Part shown: positions 33,721 to 41,841 of the stretch, piece by piece
How the letters are laid out: every line of letters begins with the position of its first letter
Position numbering within the stretch: the stretch's first letter is position 1
DNA from: Elusimicrobium minutum Pei191
GTDB lineage: Bacteria > Elusimicrobiota > Elusimicrobia > Elusimicrobiales > Elusimicrobiaceae
DNA length: 64,000 nt
Assembly (NCBI RefSeq): GCF_000020145.1
Contig: NC_010644.1
Coordinates: 1,426,001-1,490,000, forward strand
Reading direction: 5' to 3'
Notes under the pieces: model-generated
The model's input: the letters and a program-made list of their open reading frames with translations, nothing else
The model's database searches: none
What the model was told of the DNA's origin: nothing
Translations under genes and position numbers: made by a program

Positions 33721-34179
33721 TTATTTAGCTTCAACTACTACGGGCTCAATTTTAACTTTGATTACAGCTGAAACTGTAGGTTTAAAGTAAATATTGACGT
33801 CTGTTTCGCCAAGTTTTTTAACGGGCATATTAAGTTCGATATTTTCCTTTTCGATTTCATGTCCGAGTTCTTTAAGAGCTTTGTATATATCGGCTTTGTT
33901 AACTGAACCGAAAACAACGCCTTCCGTATTGACGCTCTTTGTAAAAGTAAGAACAATATCTTTAAGCTTAGAAGCTGCTGCTTGAGCGGCTTTAAGTTCG
34001 GCTTCAATTTTTTTGGCTCTTCTTTCCGCGCCAAGCTGCCAGTTTTTAACTGCGCCTTCGGTGGCTACTTCCGCCAAGCCCTGGGGGATTAAATAGTTTC
34101 TTCCATAGCCGGGTTTAACTTCAACAATATCGCCGACCATGCCTAAATTTTTTACGTCTTTTCTCAAAATGACTTTCAT
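33721..34179 (-). CDS. rplI: 50S ribosomal protein L9
   Basis: A 152-residue L9. The signature [13 protein letters not shown] is at about residues 24-36, after [22 protein letters not shown]. The long connecting helix and C-terminal domain are present. Last gene of the minus-strand unit rpsF-ssb-rpsR-rplI, the conserved bacterial order, with its own terminator. Confidence 0.98.
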   Translation of the reverse strand: MKVILRKDVKNLGMVGDIVEVKPGYGRNYLIPQGLAEVATEGAVKNWQLGAERRAKKIEAELKAAQAAASKLKDIVLTFTKSVNTEGVVFGSVNKADIYKALKELGHEIEKENIELNMPVKKLGETDVNIYFKPTVSAVIKVKIEPVVVEAK

Positions 34180-34278
34180 TTAATTCTGTCTCCTTAAAAG
34201 ATTAGGTATTGCACTGTTTGAAAAATTATTTTTCAAACCGCCCGGCAATGCCAAAATTATACGCGGGCAAATATATTT

Positions 34279-34620
34279 TTATTTTTTAGGTAAAGAATAA
34301 GGCAAGATAGCCAAGTTTCTGTCCCTTTTAACAGCTGACGCTATTTGGCGCTGATGTTTAGCGCATGTGCCGGTAATTCTTCTGGAAAGGATTTTACCCG
34401 AATCCATTGTAAATGATTTAATGAACTGAAAGTTCTTATAATCAACATTTTCAATTTTTTCAGCGCAGAGTTTGCAGACTTTTCTTCTGCTTTCAAAGCG
34501 TTTTTTTCCAAAAGGACCTTTAGCCGGCCTTTCTGGTCTTTCTGATCTTTCTGCTCTTGCCGGCCTTTCTGCGACGGCTTCGGGAGCAGCTTCTGTATTA
34601 ACAATCTTTTCTTCTGACAT
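34279..34620 (-). CDS. rpsR: 30S ribosomal protein S18 with acidic/Arg N-terminal extension
   Basis: The S18 core occupies about residues 40-113 (KVCKLCAEKIENVDYKNF; ILSRRITGTCAKHQRQI). The CxxC plus later Cys suggest the zinc-binding (C+) form. An N-terminal extension of about 40 residues rich in Glu, Ala, Arg and Pro (AERPARAERSERPERPA) makes the protein 113 residues, versus about 75 in E. coli. Start support is AGGAAG upstream of the ATG. S18 pairs with S6 from the same operon in the 30S platform. Confidence 0.96.
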   Translation of the reverse strand: MSEEKIVNTEAAPEAVAERPARAERSERPERPAKGPFGKKRFESRRKVCKLCAEKIENVDYKNFQFIKSFTMDSGKILSRRITGTCAKHQRQIASAVKRDRNLAILPYSLPKK

Positions 34621-34651
34621 TATAACTTCCTCTTAGTTTTTGTGTAAATTT

Positions 34652-35086
34652 TTAAAACGGGACATCATCATCAATAGCTTCATTGTCAACCGGGGTATCA
34701 TTAAACGAGGCGCCGGAGCCTGAAGCCGATTCAGAAAACGCAGACTGTAAAATCTGTATTCTTCTGCAATTAACCTGAAGATTTTTGTGCGCAACGCCGT
34801 TTTTATCCGTATATTCGTTAAGCACTAAACGGCCTTCAACGTGCACGGGCACGCCTTTTTTAAGCCTGTCCTTAGACCTTTCGGCCGCGGGACCCCAAAG
34901 GGTTACGGGCACAAAGGTTGTTTCGTCCTGCCAGCTGCCGTTAGCGTCCATATACCTGCGGTTGACCGCTATGTCAAAACGGCTTACAGCGGCGCCCTTT
35001 TGGGTAAAAGCCGTGTTCGCGTCTCTGGTCAGTCTGCCGGTAAGAAGAACAAGGTTCTGTTCAGGTAATCTTATTTGTGATGCCAT
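34652..35086 (-). CDS. ssb: Single-stranded DNA-binding protein
   Basis: A 144-residue SSB with one OB fold (LPEQNLVLLTGRLTRDANTAFT... RYMDANGSWQDETTFVPVTLWGPAAE). The C-terminal tip DDDVPF is the conserved acidic tail that recruits repair proteins. It sits between rpsF and rpsR as in many bacteria. Confidence 0.97.
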   Translation of the reverse strand: MASQIRLPEQNLVLLTGRLTRDANTAFTQKGAAVSRFDIAVNRRYMDANGSWQDETTFVPVTLWGPAAERSKDRLKKGVPVHVEGRLVLNEYTDKNGVAHKNLQVNCRRIQILQSAFSESASGSGASFNDTPVDNEAIDDDVPF

Positions 35087-35096
35087 TTTTATTTAC

Positions 35097-35411
35097 CTAT
35101 TTTACGGTTTGCGCTTTAGCTTTTATTTCGATAGAAAGCATTACTATTGAGCGCAGTATTTGTTCGTTAAGCTTGGCCATTTCATCCCAGCTTTTTACGA
35201 ATGCAGGAAGAGCTCTGAATTTTAAATACACATAAAAACCGTCACGAACGTGATCGATTTCATGAGTAAATCTTCTTCTACCAAGCTTTTCTTCGGAGAC
35301 TATTTCCCCGCCTGCTTTTGTAATAAACTCTTTCGCAGAGTTTAAAAACTCAGCCACTTCATTATCTGAAAGCTGAGGCTTAAGTATTGTTACTGTTTCG
35401 TAAGTTCTCAT
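35097..35411 (-). CDS. rpsF: 30S ribosomal protein S6
   Basis: A 104-residue S6: MRTYETVTILKPQLSDNEV start, GRRRFTHEIDHVRDGFYVYLKF centre. First gene of the operon, preceded by a 110-nt leader with a possible S6:S18 regulatory structure. AAAAGGA stands 4 nt before the ATG. Confidence 0.97.
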   Translation of the reverse strand: MRTYETVTILKPQLSDNEVAEFLNSAKEFITKAGGEIVSEEKLGRRRFTHEIDHVRDGFYVYLKFRALPAFVKSWDEMAKLNEQILRSIVMLSIEIKAKAQTVK

Positions 35412-35528
35412 ATTCCTTTTCTTTATTTTAGAATAAAAAAACCCCTACAAGAAAACCTTACTTTGGTTTCTCGTGGAGCACTAAGCAATTTTTGGCAATT
35501 TCACCGAAAGCCACGGCCTGCTTTTTCC
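35412..35528 (-). promoter_or_regulatory. Structured 5' leader of rpsF, candidate S6:S18 autoregulatory element
   Basis: Reading the minus strand from the predicted start near 35529, a CGTGG/CCACG stem closes a region containing GGTGAAATTGCC. The GGCCGTGG element includes the CCG trinucleotide that I associate with known S6:S18-binding rpsF leaders. The fold is proposed by eye only. Confidence 0.4.
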
Positions 35529-35535
35529 TATAAAA

Positions 35536-35564
35536 ATATTATCATAATTAAAAAGAACAGTCAA
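35536..35564 (-). promoter_or_regulatory. Promoter of rpsF-ssb-rpsR-rplI
   Basis: On the minus strand TTGACT (35564-35559), 17-nt spacer, TAATAT (35541-35536). It gives a leader of about 115 nt. Between it and the purA terminator (35565-35695) I see no gene. Confidence 0.75.
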
Positions 35565-35695
35565 ATCACAATGTTTGTATACCGTTATTAATATTATAAG
35601 AATAAACTTTTTTAATTCAACTAAACTCTCAAAAATAATTTTCCTCGAATATAAATTCTACTTTACCCGCCGAAAAACAAACAATTTCCAACAAA

Positions 35696-35723
35696 AAAAG
35701 AGCCGCTTTAAAGCGGCTCTTTT
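35696..35723. terminator. Terminator after purA
   Basis: A 28-nt perfect palindrome (14-nt arms around GCCGCTTT/AAAGCGGC) with flanking A/T runs. Confidence 0.88.
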
Positions 35724-35738
35724 AACAAACAAAACAAA

Positions 35739-36755
35739 TTACCTTACTATAACGTCTTCCAATTCGGCGCCGTGTGAAATAAGCGCAACTTTGGGGAAAG
35801 GATATACATCTTTCATCATATCCTCTATATTAAAAATGAAGTTTTTAGCTTCGTCGGTAAGGTCTTCAAACTTTTTAACATTATCATTGCCTTTAAACAT
35901 ATCAATGTGGGTAATGGCTATTTTATTACCGTTATTAATTGCGATAGCGCGTTTTGCGTAGTAAGGTTCAAAATCGCCTATTCTTCTTAACCTTTTGCTT
36001 ACGGAGCCTACTTCGCCGCCTTTTGTATGGTAAACTTCCAAATCTTCTTCTTCGGTAATTTCACCCTTTAAAGGACCGGGGCCGACACGGCTTACATAAG
36101 GTTTAAAAATAACGTAAACGTCTCTTACCGCTTTGGGGCCTAAACCCGCTTCGGCCAAAAACGTGCAGGCGGTAGTATCGCGTGAAGTAACAAAAGGGTA
36201 TTCCCCGTGAAGCAAAGAAAGTTTGATGCCTTGTGTTCCTTCAAGCAAAATATCCTCATTCTTACCAAGAGCCTTGTTAAGAAGTTCAGGTACTTCCCGT
36301 ATATACTCTTTAAGCAAAGGCTCGTCTTTGGCAAAGGTAATCTGGCGGCGTTCAATTCTGTCCCTGACAGCCTGCCCCAAACCCGTGCCGACGCTTCCTA
36401 TACTTTGCATAAAATGCGCATTTTCTTTTTCGGCCGAGGTCTGTGCGTCGTTAATTAAAACGGCAAAAGGGTCAACTATAATTCTGTCCCTAACGCCGGT
36501 AGCTTCAACTTCCGCCATAAACCATTCAAGTTTTGTATAAGCCCCCGGGCCTAAAACTAGTTTTGTTTTAGGGTTTAAAAAGCCCGAAGGTATGTTTTTT
36601 AAAGTGTATTTTTTACCGTCTTTGATAACAGTATGTCCCGCGTTCGGACCGCCGACGCGCACACAGTAACTGTAATTGCCTTTGTATGAAAGGTAGGCGG
36701 AAATTTTGCCCTTTCCTTCGTCTCCGGCTTGACCGCCGCTAACTATATCTATCAT
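35739..36755 (-). CDS. purA: Adenylosuccinate synthetase, short (archaeal-length) form
   Basis: Makes adenylosuccinate from IMP, aspartate and GTP. Motifs: GGQAGDEGKGKI (residues about 7-18) keeps the catalytic Asp, although the usual Trp before GD is Ala. VGGPNAGHTV (about 33-42) keeps the catalytic His. LLEGTQGIKLSL, TSRDTTAC and the C-terminal SVSKRLRRIG are present. At 338 residues it is about 90 shorter than E. coli PurA (about 430) and similar to short archaeal enzymes. The retained Asp argues against PurZ. It lies 12 nt after purB on the same strand. Confidence 0.9.
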   Translation of the reverse strand: MIDIVSGGQAGDEGKGKISAYLSYKGNYSYCVRVGGPNAGHTVIKDGKKYTLKNIPSGFLNPKTKLVLGPGAYTKLEWFMAEVEATGVRDRIIVDPFAVLINDAQTSAEKENAHFMQSIGSVGTGLGQAVRDRIERRQITFAKDEPLLKEYIREVPELLNKALGKNEDILLEGTQGIKLSLLHGEYPFVTSRDTTACTFLAEAGLGPKAVRDVYVIFKPYVSRVGPGPLKGEITEEEDLEVYHTKGGEVGSVSKRLRRIGDFEPYYAKRAIAINNGNKIAITHIDMFKGNDNVKKFEDLTDEAKNFIFNIEDMMKDVYPFPKVALISHGAELEDVIVR

Positions 36756-36767
36756 ATTAACCTCTTA

Positions 36768-38159
36768 TTATTTCAGCCCTTTGGCCAATTTTGCCGCTAT
36801 TCCGGTGTATTGCTCTAAAGAAAGCTTTTTTAGTTTGTCTTTTACTTCTTTGCTTACATCTAAATCCTCAATAAATCTACGTAAAACTTCATTATCAATC
36901 TTTTTGCCTCTGGTTAAAGCTTTAAGCTTTTCATACGGGTTTTGAATGCCACAGGCTCTAAGTATTGTTTGAACACCTTCGGCAAGAACTTCCGGGTGCT
37001 CATGCAGCGCCTGGGCACACTTTTGCGTATTTACGCTTATTTTGCCAAGGCCTTTAAGTATGGCTGAGTAAGCCACAACAGAGTAACCGAAAGCCACGGC
37101 GAAATTGCGGGAAACCGTGGAGTCTGACAAATCCCTCTGCAGCCTTGAAACAGGCAACTTTGAGGAAAAATAGCCGAAAAGCGCGTTGGCAAGCCCTATA
37201 TTTCCCTCGGCGTTTTCAAAATCTATCGGATTAACTTTTTGAGGCATGGTGGAAGACCCTACCTCCCCTTCGACCGGACGCTGCTTAATGTAATCGTCGC
37301 TTATATAACGCCACATATCCTGGCAAAAATCCAAAAGTATTGTATTGGCTCTTTTTACATTATCAAAAAGCTCCGCGTAAGTATCATGCGAATCAATTTG
37401 AGTGGAAACTTCATTTAAAAATATCTTTACGCCGCGGCCTTTGTTAAAGCCCGAAATAAATTTTTTGGCGAAAGAATGCCAGTTTACTTTATCAAACGCG
37501 GCAAAATGCGCGTTAAAGTTGCCCACGGCTCCGCCGAGTTTGCAAGATATCTGCTGTTTTTCAAGCTGTTTTATCTGCCTTCTTAATCTGTATTCAAAAA
37601 CTTTAAATTCTTTACCGAAAGTGGTAGGAACGGCCGCCTGCCCGTGCGTTCTTGCCAAAATAATCGTTGAGGCGTATTTTTTGGAAAGATCCGTCAATTC
37701 TTTATGTATTTTTTTAAGCTCTGGAAGCAAAACATTTTCAACCCCGTCACGAAGCATAAGCGCGTAAGAAATGCTGTTAATATCTTCCGAAGTTAAAGCA
37801 AAATGTATCCATTCCAAACGGTTTTTAAGGCTTGAAGCGCCGAGCCTTAATTTTAAAAAGTATTCTATGGCCTTAACGTCATGGTTGGTGGCCTTTATTT
37901 GGCGGTATCCCCTAAATTCAATATCTTTTATTGTAACAAGGTCCGCTTCGGAAAGGGGCAAAATGGAATTTAAAATTTTAACTTCACTTTCTTTAAGTTT
38001 GGGAAAGTTTTTTAAACCCAGGCCTGCTAACGCTTTAAAATATTCTATTTCAACATTAACTCTTTGTCCGCTTAGCGCGGCTTCCCCCATATAATGGGAG
38101 AGCGCGGAAAGTTTGCTCTTGTAACGCCCGTCTAAAGGGCTTATGTGTGATTTTGACAT
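36768..38159 (-). CDS. purB: Adenylosuccinate lyase
   Basis: A 463-residue fumarase/aspartase-superfamily enzyme. It resembles E. coli PurB: SPLDGRYKSK start, LTSEDINSISYALML and the mobile catalytic loop GSSTMPQKVNPIDFENAEGN (about residues 303-322). It acts twice in purine synthesis. ATG 38159 is preferred over TTG 38165: a TATAAT lies 10 nt upstream and there is no Shine-Dalgarno. It heads a purB-purA operon, the second enzyme making the substrate of the first. Confidence 0.95.
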   Translation of the reverse strand: MSKSHISPLDGRYKSKLSALSHYMGEAALSGQRVNVEIEYFKALAGLGLKNFPKLKESEVKILNSILPLSEADLVTIKDIEFRGYRQIKATNHDVKAIEYFLKLRLGASSLKNRLEWIHFALTSEDINSISYALMLRDGVENVLLPELKKIHKELTDLSKKYASTIILARTHGQAAVPTTFGKEFKVFEYRLRRQIKQLEKQQISCKLGGAVGNFNAHFAAFDKVNWHSFAKKFISGFNKGRGVKIFLNEVSTQIDSHDTYAELFDNVKRANTILLDFCQDMWRYISDDYIKQRPVEGEVGSSTMPQKVNPIDFENAEGNIGLANALFGYFSSKLPVSRLQRDLSDSTVSRNFAVAFGYSVVAYSAILKGLGKISVNTQKCAQALHEHPEVLAEGVQTILRACGIQNPYEKLKALTRGKKIDNEVLRRFIEDLDVSKEVKDKLKKLSLEQYTGIAAKLAKGLK

Positions 38160-38169
38160 AACCAAACCT

Positions 38170-38175
38170 ATTATA
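38170..38175 (-). promoter_or_regulatory. -10 box of purB, near-leaderless
   Basis: Minus-strand TATAAT ending 10 nt before ATG 38159. It is preceded by TTTG, like the pilin promoter at 46963. Confidence 0.5.
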
Positions 38176-38227
38176 CAAATTTTAATTTTTTTTGAAAGGC
38201 CGTAAACCCTTTTATTAGTCCAAAAAA

Positions 38228-38253
38228 TAAGGGAGGTTGTTTATTCCTCCCTT
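38228..38253 (-). terminator. Terminator after the TbpB-like lipoprotein gene
   Basis: GGGAGG/CCTCCC stem with a 9-nt loop; the minus strand continues TTATTTTTT. Confidence 0.78.
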
Positions 38254-38278
38254 TATCTTTATAAAAACTAACTGTTTT

Positions 38279-39331
38279 CTATTTTTTAACTCCGAAAGCC
38301 CCGCTTACCACAGGCCTGAACCCGGCGCCGTTATACCCTTGGAAATTTATGTTAAAAATACCCAAAGCCTCGTCAGGGATTTTCCCGTCCTCACCGTAAA
38401 AATTGCCTTGAAAGCTTGATGTATAACTTCCGGTAGATTCATACTTTGAATCAATGCCTGAAGGCGTTGACGTAACTTTCAAACTTCCGCCCGAATTGTT
38501 AAAAGAACCGTCCGCCAAATTCAGATTTTGCGAAGTATTGTCCGTTTCAAAACTGTACCATTTGTGACCGTCAACATTTAAATCCATAGAGGCGCTTACT
38601 TTTTGGTCTTTGAAATTAGCGCTTAAAGTGATGCCGCCGGTTAAGTCAGCGTAACCTGCCGCCGTTTCCGGGTTAACTCCGTTATCTTTCATTAAAGTAA
38701 CGCTGCCTAAAACATTACCTTTAAAGCTGTGATTGGAATCGTTATTGTTAAGGGCTGTTAAATCAGGTTTTTTGGTTGAGTCGGCAATTACAAAAGCGTC
38801 TGTAAAAATATAATTTCTGTCATAATGTGTGCCAACGGCAGAGTTATTAATATTAGCGGTTACAACCTCCCTCCAATAACCGAAATCACCGTGCTTAAGT
38901 CCCATTTTAGCGCCGCCTACGGCAAGTTTATTTTTGGCGGTATAAACAACACTTCCGCCCGTTGAAATAGCGGATGTGCCGCTGAAATCGGAAGTAAAAA
39001 CAAAAGCCGTTAAAGGATAGCTTGATAAATTGTCTTTTTGAAAAATAAGAGGAGTGCTCATTGTTATAAAGGCAACATCGCCGTTTGCATCCAGCGTTAC
39101 GGTCGGGGCCAGTTCTTTGGCGTAAACCGCTATTCCGCCTTTACCGTCAGTTGTTGTAGTGCTGTCCAAAGACATAATTTGCGTACCGTTAAGCGTAATA
39201 GTGTCACCGGCGGGCAGCGCGTTTAAAACAGAAAAAATTTGTGCTGAAACCGGTTCGCTTTTACTGTCGCACGCCGTTAAAACAAAAGCCCCGGAAAGTA
39301 AAATAAATAAAATTTTTGTAATTTTTGACAT
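38279..39331 (-). CDS. Lipoprotein with TbpB/HphA-like C-terminal barrel, candidate Slam cargo
   Basis: A 350-residue lipoprotein: signal peptide with lipobox LTAC, Cys21. An N-terminal handle-like region (about 50-190) includes LKHGDFGYW (about 146-154). A C-terminal eight-strand barrel region (about 215-350) follows, with the family-typical end FQGNFYG...EALGIFNI...SGAFGVKK. These features match the transferrin-binding-protein-like group (TbpBBD, PF01298) that includes TbpB, HpuA and HphA, whose surface display depends on Slam translocons. A Slam-like gene lies at 1-1361. Residue +2 is Asp. GGAGG precedes the ATG. It stands alone with its own terminator. Ligand unknown. Confidence 0.68.
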   Translation of the reverse strand: MSKITKILFILLSGAFVLTACDSKSEPVSAQIFSVLNALPAGDTITLNGTQIMSLDSTTTTDGKGGIAVYAKELAPTVTLDANGDVAFITMSTPLIFQKDNLSSYPLTAFVFTSDFSGTSAISTGGSVVYTAKNKLAVGGAKMGLKHGDFGYWREVVTANINNSAVGTHYDRNYIFTDAFVIADSTKKPDLTALNNNDSNHSFKGNVLGSVTLMKDNGVNPETAAGYADLTGGITLSANFKDQKVSASMDLNVDGHKWYSFETDNTSQNLNLADGSFNNSGGSLKVTSTPSGIDSKYESTGSYTSSFQGNFYGEDGKIPDEALGIFNINFQGYNGAGFRPVVSGAFGVKK

Positions 39332-39435
39332 TAAGTCCTCCGCTAAAAAAGTTAAATCTTTATACAGTAAACACTAATAAATATAATTTGTCTTGTCCAG
39401 TGGGAAATGATAATAAAAAAACCGCAAGCCGGAAA

Positions 39436-40122
39436 TTATATCTGGCTTTTCGCGCGCATGCTGTAATAACCGCCGCGCACAACAATAATATGGTCATGCA
39501 CCATTATGCCCAAAATCCGCGCGGCCTGCGCAACTTCTTTGGTAAAAGAAATATCTTCCATAGAGGGGGAAGGGTCCCCCGAAGGATGGTTATGCACAAG
39601 CACTATCCCCACGGCTTTTGCCTTTAAAGCGCCTTCAACCACTTTCCTGGGTGATATGCTGGCGCGGTCAATAGCGCCTACGGAAAGTACTTCCGTACCT
39701 ATAACAGTGTTTCTGACAGTAAGATAAATTACTTCAAAAACCTCATCCTTGTGTTCGGCCAAAGAAGCCCTGCAATAGTTAGCCACATCCTCAGGCGTTC
39801 TTATAATATCGGCCTTTTTTAATTTGCTAAAAGCGTATTTTTTATAAACGCCGCGCACCACTTTTAAAAATAAAGCCGTCTCCTTTCCTACGCCTTTAAC
39901 TTCCATAAGTTCCTGGGGTGACGCGTCCAACACCCCGCTTAAAGAGCCAAATTTTTTTATAAGCTCCCAAGCTATGGGTTTTGTGTCTTTACGGGGTATA
40001 GAATAGGTAAGCAAAAGCTCAAGCGTTTCGTGCTCCATGAAACCGTCCAACCCGTTTTTGGCAAACTTGTTTTTTATTCTTTCCCTGTGTCCGGTATGGC
40101 TTGGCTTTTCTTTTTCTTTCAT
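39436..40122 (-). CDS. radC: RadC-family JAMM-domain protein
   Basis: A 228-residue RadC: helix-hairpin-helix N-terminus (SGVLDASPQELMEVKGVGKETAL) and a JAMM/MPN+ domain with LVHNHPSGDPSPSMEDISFT (about residues 173-192). The family was once tied to DNA repair, but its real role is unsettled. ATG 40122 is chosen over the longer frame at 40182: TATAAT lies 7 nt upstream and the KEKEKPSHTGHRERI start is family-like. It is divergent from lpd. Confidence 0.93.
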   Translation of the reverse strand: MKEKEKPSHTGHRERIKNKFAKNGLDGFMEHETLELLLTYSIPRKDTKPIAWELIKKFGSLSGVLDASPQELMEVKGVGKETALFLKVVRGVYKKYAFSKLKKADIIRTPEDVANYCRASLAEHKDEVFEVIYLTVRNTVIGTEVLSVGAIDRASISPRKVVEGALKAKAVGIVLVHNHPSGDPSPSMEDISFTKEVAQAARILGIMVHDHIIVVRGGYYSMRAKSQI

Positions 40123-40129
40123 ACTTGTT

Positions 40130-40135
40130 ATTATA
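40130..40135 (-). promoter_or_regulatory. -10 box of radC, leaderless arrangement
   Basis: Minus-strand TATAAT 7 nt before ATG 40122; no Shine-Dalgarno between. Confidence 0.5.
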
Positions 40136-40193
40136 GTTTTTTGTAAGAATATTTTTAATGATAAAATATATTTAGTTTCCAATAGGGGGTTTT

Positions 40194-41540
40194 ATGAGCA
40201 AAAACATTGTAATTATAGGCGCCGGCCCGGGCGGATATCCCGCTGCGTTAAAAGCCGCTTCTTTAGGCGCGAAAGTAACAGTTATTGAAAAAAAAGCCGT
40301 CGGCGGAACCTGCCTTAACTGCGGCTGCATACCTTCAAAATCTCTTTTAGACGCGGCTCACCGTTTTGATATAGTTAAAAAAATACCCTCGCTTGCTATA
40401 GAAGAATCCATAACCGCTAATCCCGATTGGAATAAAATCTCTTTAAGAAGAAAAAATGTTATTGAGCGTTTTCAAAAAAGTATTCTTTCAATGTTTAATA
40501 CGGCGGGTATTACATATATTGAAGGCCGCGCTAAATTTAAAAATGATAGCGAAGTTGAGCTTTTAACACAAGAAGGAATGAAAATAATCCATTTCGACTC
40601 TGCTGTTTTAGCCGCCGGAACACACCCTTTTATACCGGAAATTTTTAAAGGCATTGATATTTTAGACAACAGCAATGTATTTGATATACCTAAACTGCCA
40701 CAAACAATTACTATTTTAGGCGGCGGCGTTATAGGGTGCGAATTTGCAAGCCTGTTTAATTCTTTAGGCGTAAAAGTAACAATTATTGAAATGCAGCCCG
40801 CCCTTGTACCGGGTGAAGACGAAACCTCGATAAGAACGCTCACACAATCCTTTAAAAAACGGGGAATAAATATTTTAACCTCCGTAATAGCGGACAAGGC
40901 GCGCGTTGAAAACGGCAAAAAAATTATTACTTTATCCACAGGCGAGGATATTGCCGCTGACGAAATTTTAGTTGCCGTAGGCCGCACGGCGCACCTTGGC
41001 GATATCGGACTTGAAAATATAGGCGTACCGTGGACAAGAAGGGGCGTTGAGGTTAACCCCCAAACTTTACACCTTGCCAAAAATATTTACGCTGTGGGCG
41101 ACGTAAACGGACTTTGCCTGCTTGCGCACGCGGCTTCAAAACAAGGCGAGGTGGCGGCTTCAAACATTTGCGGACATAAAGAAGTTTATAATAATAATTT
41201 AATACCGAGAGCAATGTATACCTCGCCGGAAGTTGCCTCTGCGGGTTTAAATAAGGCGCAGGCTGAAAAAGCGGGATATGAGGTTAAAATCCAGCGCGCG
41301 TTTTTTTTAGCTAACGGCAGAGCACAAACGCAAGATGAAACCGAAGGGCAGTTGCAAATTTTTTCTGACGCTAAAACTTTAAAAATTTTAGGCGCGGCCA
41401 TAGCCGGCCCGAACGCCAGTGAAATGATTCATATTTTTAGCGTGGCTATTGCCGCCGGTATGACAACAACCCGGCTAAAAGACGTTGTGTTCGCGCACCC
41501 CAGTTTATCTGAAATTATAACGGAGGCTTTGGCTAAATAA
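40194..41540 (+). CDS. lpd: Dihydrolipoyl dehydrogenase
   Basis: FAD flavoprotein reoxidising dihydrolipoamide, the L protein of glycine cleavage. GAGPGGYPAALKAASLGA (FAD site, residues 8-25), GGTCLNCGCIPSKSLL (redox disulfide, about 38-53), GGGVIGCEFASLF (NAD site) and YAVGDVNG are present. The C-terminal His-Glu pair appears as AHPSLSEIITEA. Length 448 is slightly short. A GGGGGT Shine-Dalgarno precedes the ATG. It is the only lpd in the window, some 7 kb from the gcv genes and on the other strand. Confidence 0.95.
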   Translation: MSKNIVIIGAGPGGYPAALKAASLGAKVTVIEKKAVGGTCLNCGCIPSKSLLDAAHRFDIVKKIPSLAIEESITANPDWNKISLRRKNVIERFQKSILSMFNTAGITYIEGRAKFKNDSEVELLTQEGMKIIHFDSAVLAAGTHPFIPEIFKGIDILDNSNVFDIPKLPQTITILGGGVIGCEFASLFNSLGVKVTIIEMQPALVPGEDETSIRTLTQSFKKRGINILTSVIADKARVENGKKIITLSTGEDIAADEILVAVGRTAHLGDIGLENIGVPWTRRGVEVNPQTLHLAKNIYAVGDVNGLCLLAHAASKQGEVAASNICGHKEVYNNNLIPRAMYTSPEVASAGLNKAQAEKAGYEVKIQRAFFLANGRAQTQDETEGQLQIFSDAKTLKILGAAIAGPNASEMIHIFSVAIAAGMTTTRLKDVVFAHPSLSEIITEALAK

Positions 41541-41541
41541 T

Positions 41542-41841
41542 ATGGAAATGCCCGAACTCTTTTTTTATCTTATAGTTTTGATGGTTTTTATATCAGCCGT
41601 ATTTAAAACTTTTAAGATAATGTTTATAGGCTCTTTGGCCGGCATAGTTACCATGCTTTTTAAATGGGGTGCGTTTAGCTCCTACGTTGAAGCTAACCCG
41701 GGTATAGGATTACATTCACACCCGTTCCCGGTGGAAATTATTTTTATACTTCTTATAGTAATTTTTATAGTTTCTTTTACAGGTTTGGCAAAACAAAAAA
41801 ATGATAACGATAATACTGGTAAAACCGAGAAACCCCAATAA
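41542..41841 (+). CDS. Small unknown membrane protein
   Basis: A 99-residue protein with hydrophobic segments at about 6-22, 25-42 and 63-83, and a polar Asp/Asn/Lys tail. I do not recognise it. It starts 1 nt after the lpd stop and overlaps the following methyltransferase start by 41 nt. It is therefore probably a translated part of a three-gene unit, though its polar tail lies entirely in the overlap. Confidence 0.55.
   Translation: MEMPELFFYLIVLMVFISAVFKTFKIMFIGSLAGIVTMLFKWGAFSSYVEANPGIGLHSHPFPVEIIFILLIVIFIVSFTGLAKQKNDNDNTGKTEKPQ

Noticed and set aside
35575-35961. 128-residue plus-strand ORF
   Set aside because: It runs from intergenic DNA through the purA terminator into the antisense of purA; no protein-like features.
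35739-36755. PurZ (2-aminoadenine synthesis) identity for the short PurA
   Set aside because: The catalytic Asp of GDEGKGK is present, whereas PurZ lacks it, and purB is adjacent as for standard purine synthesis.
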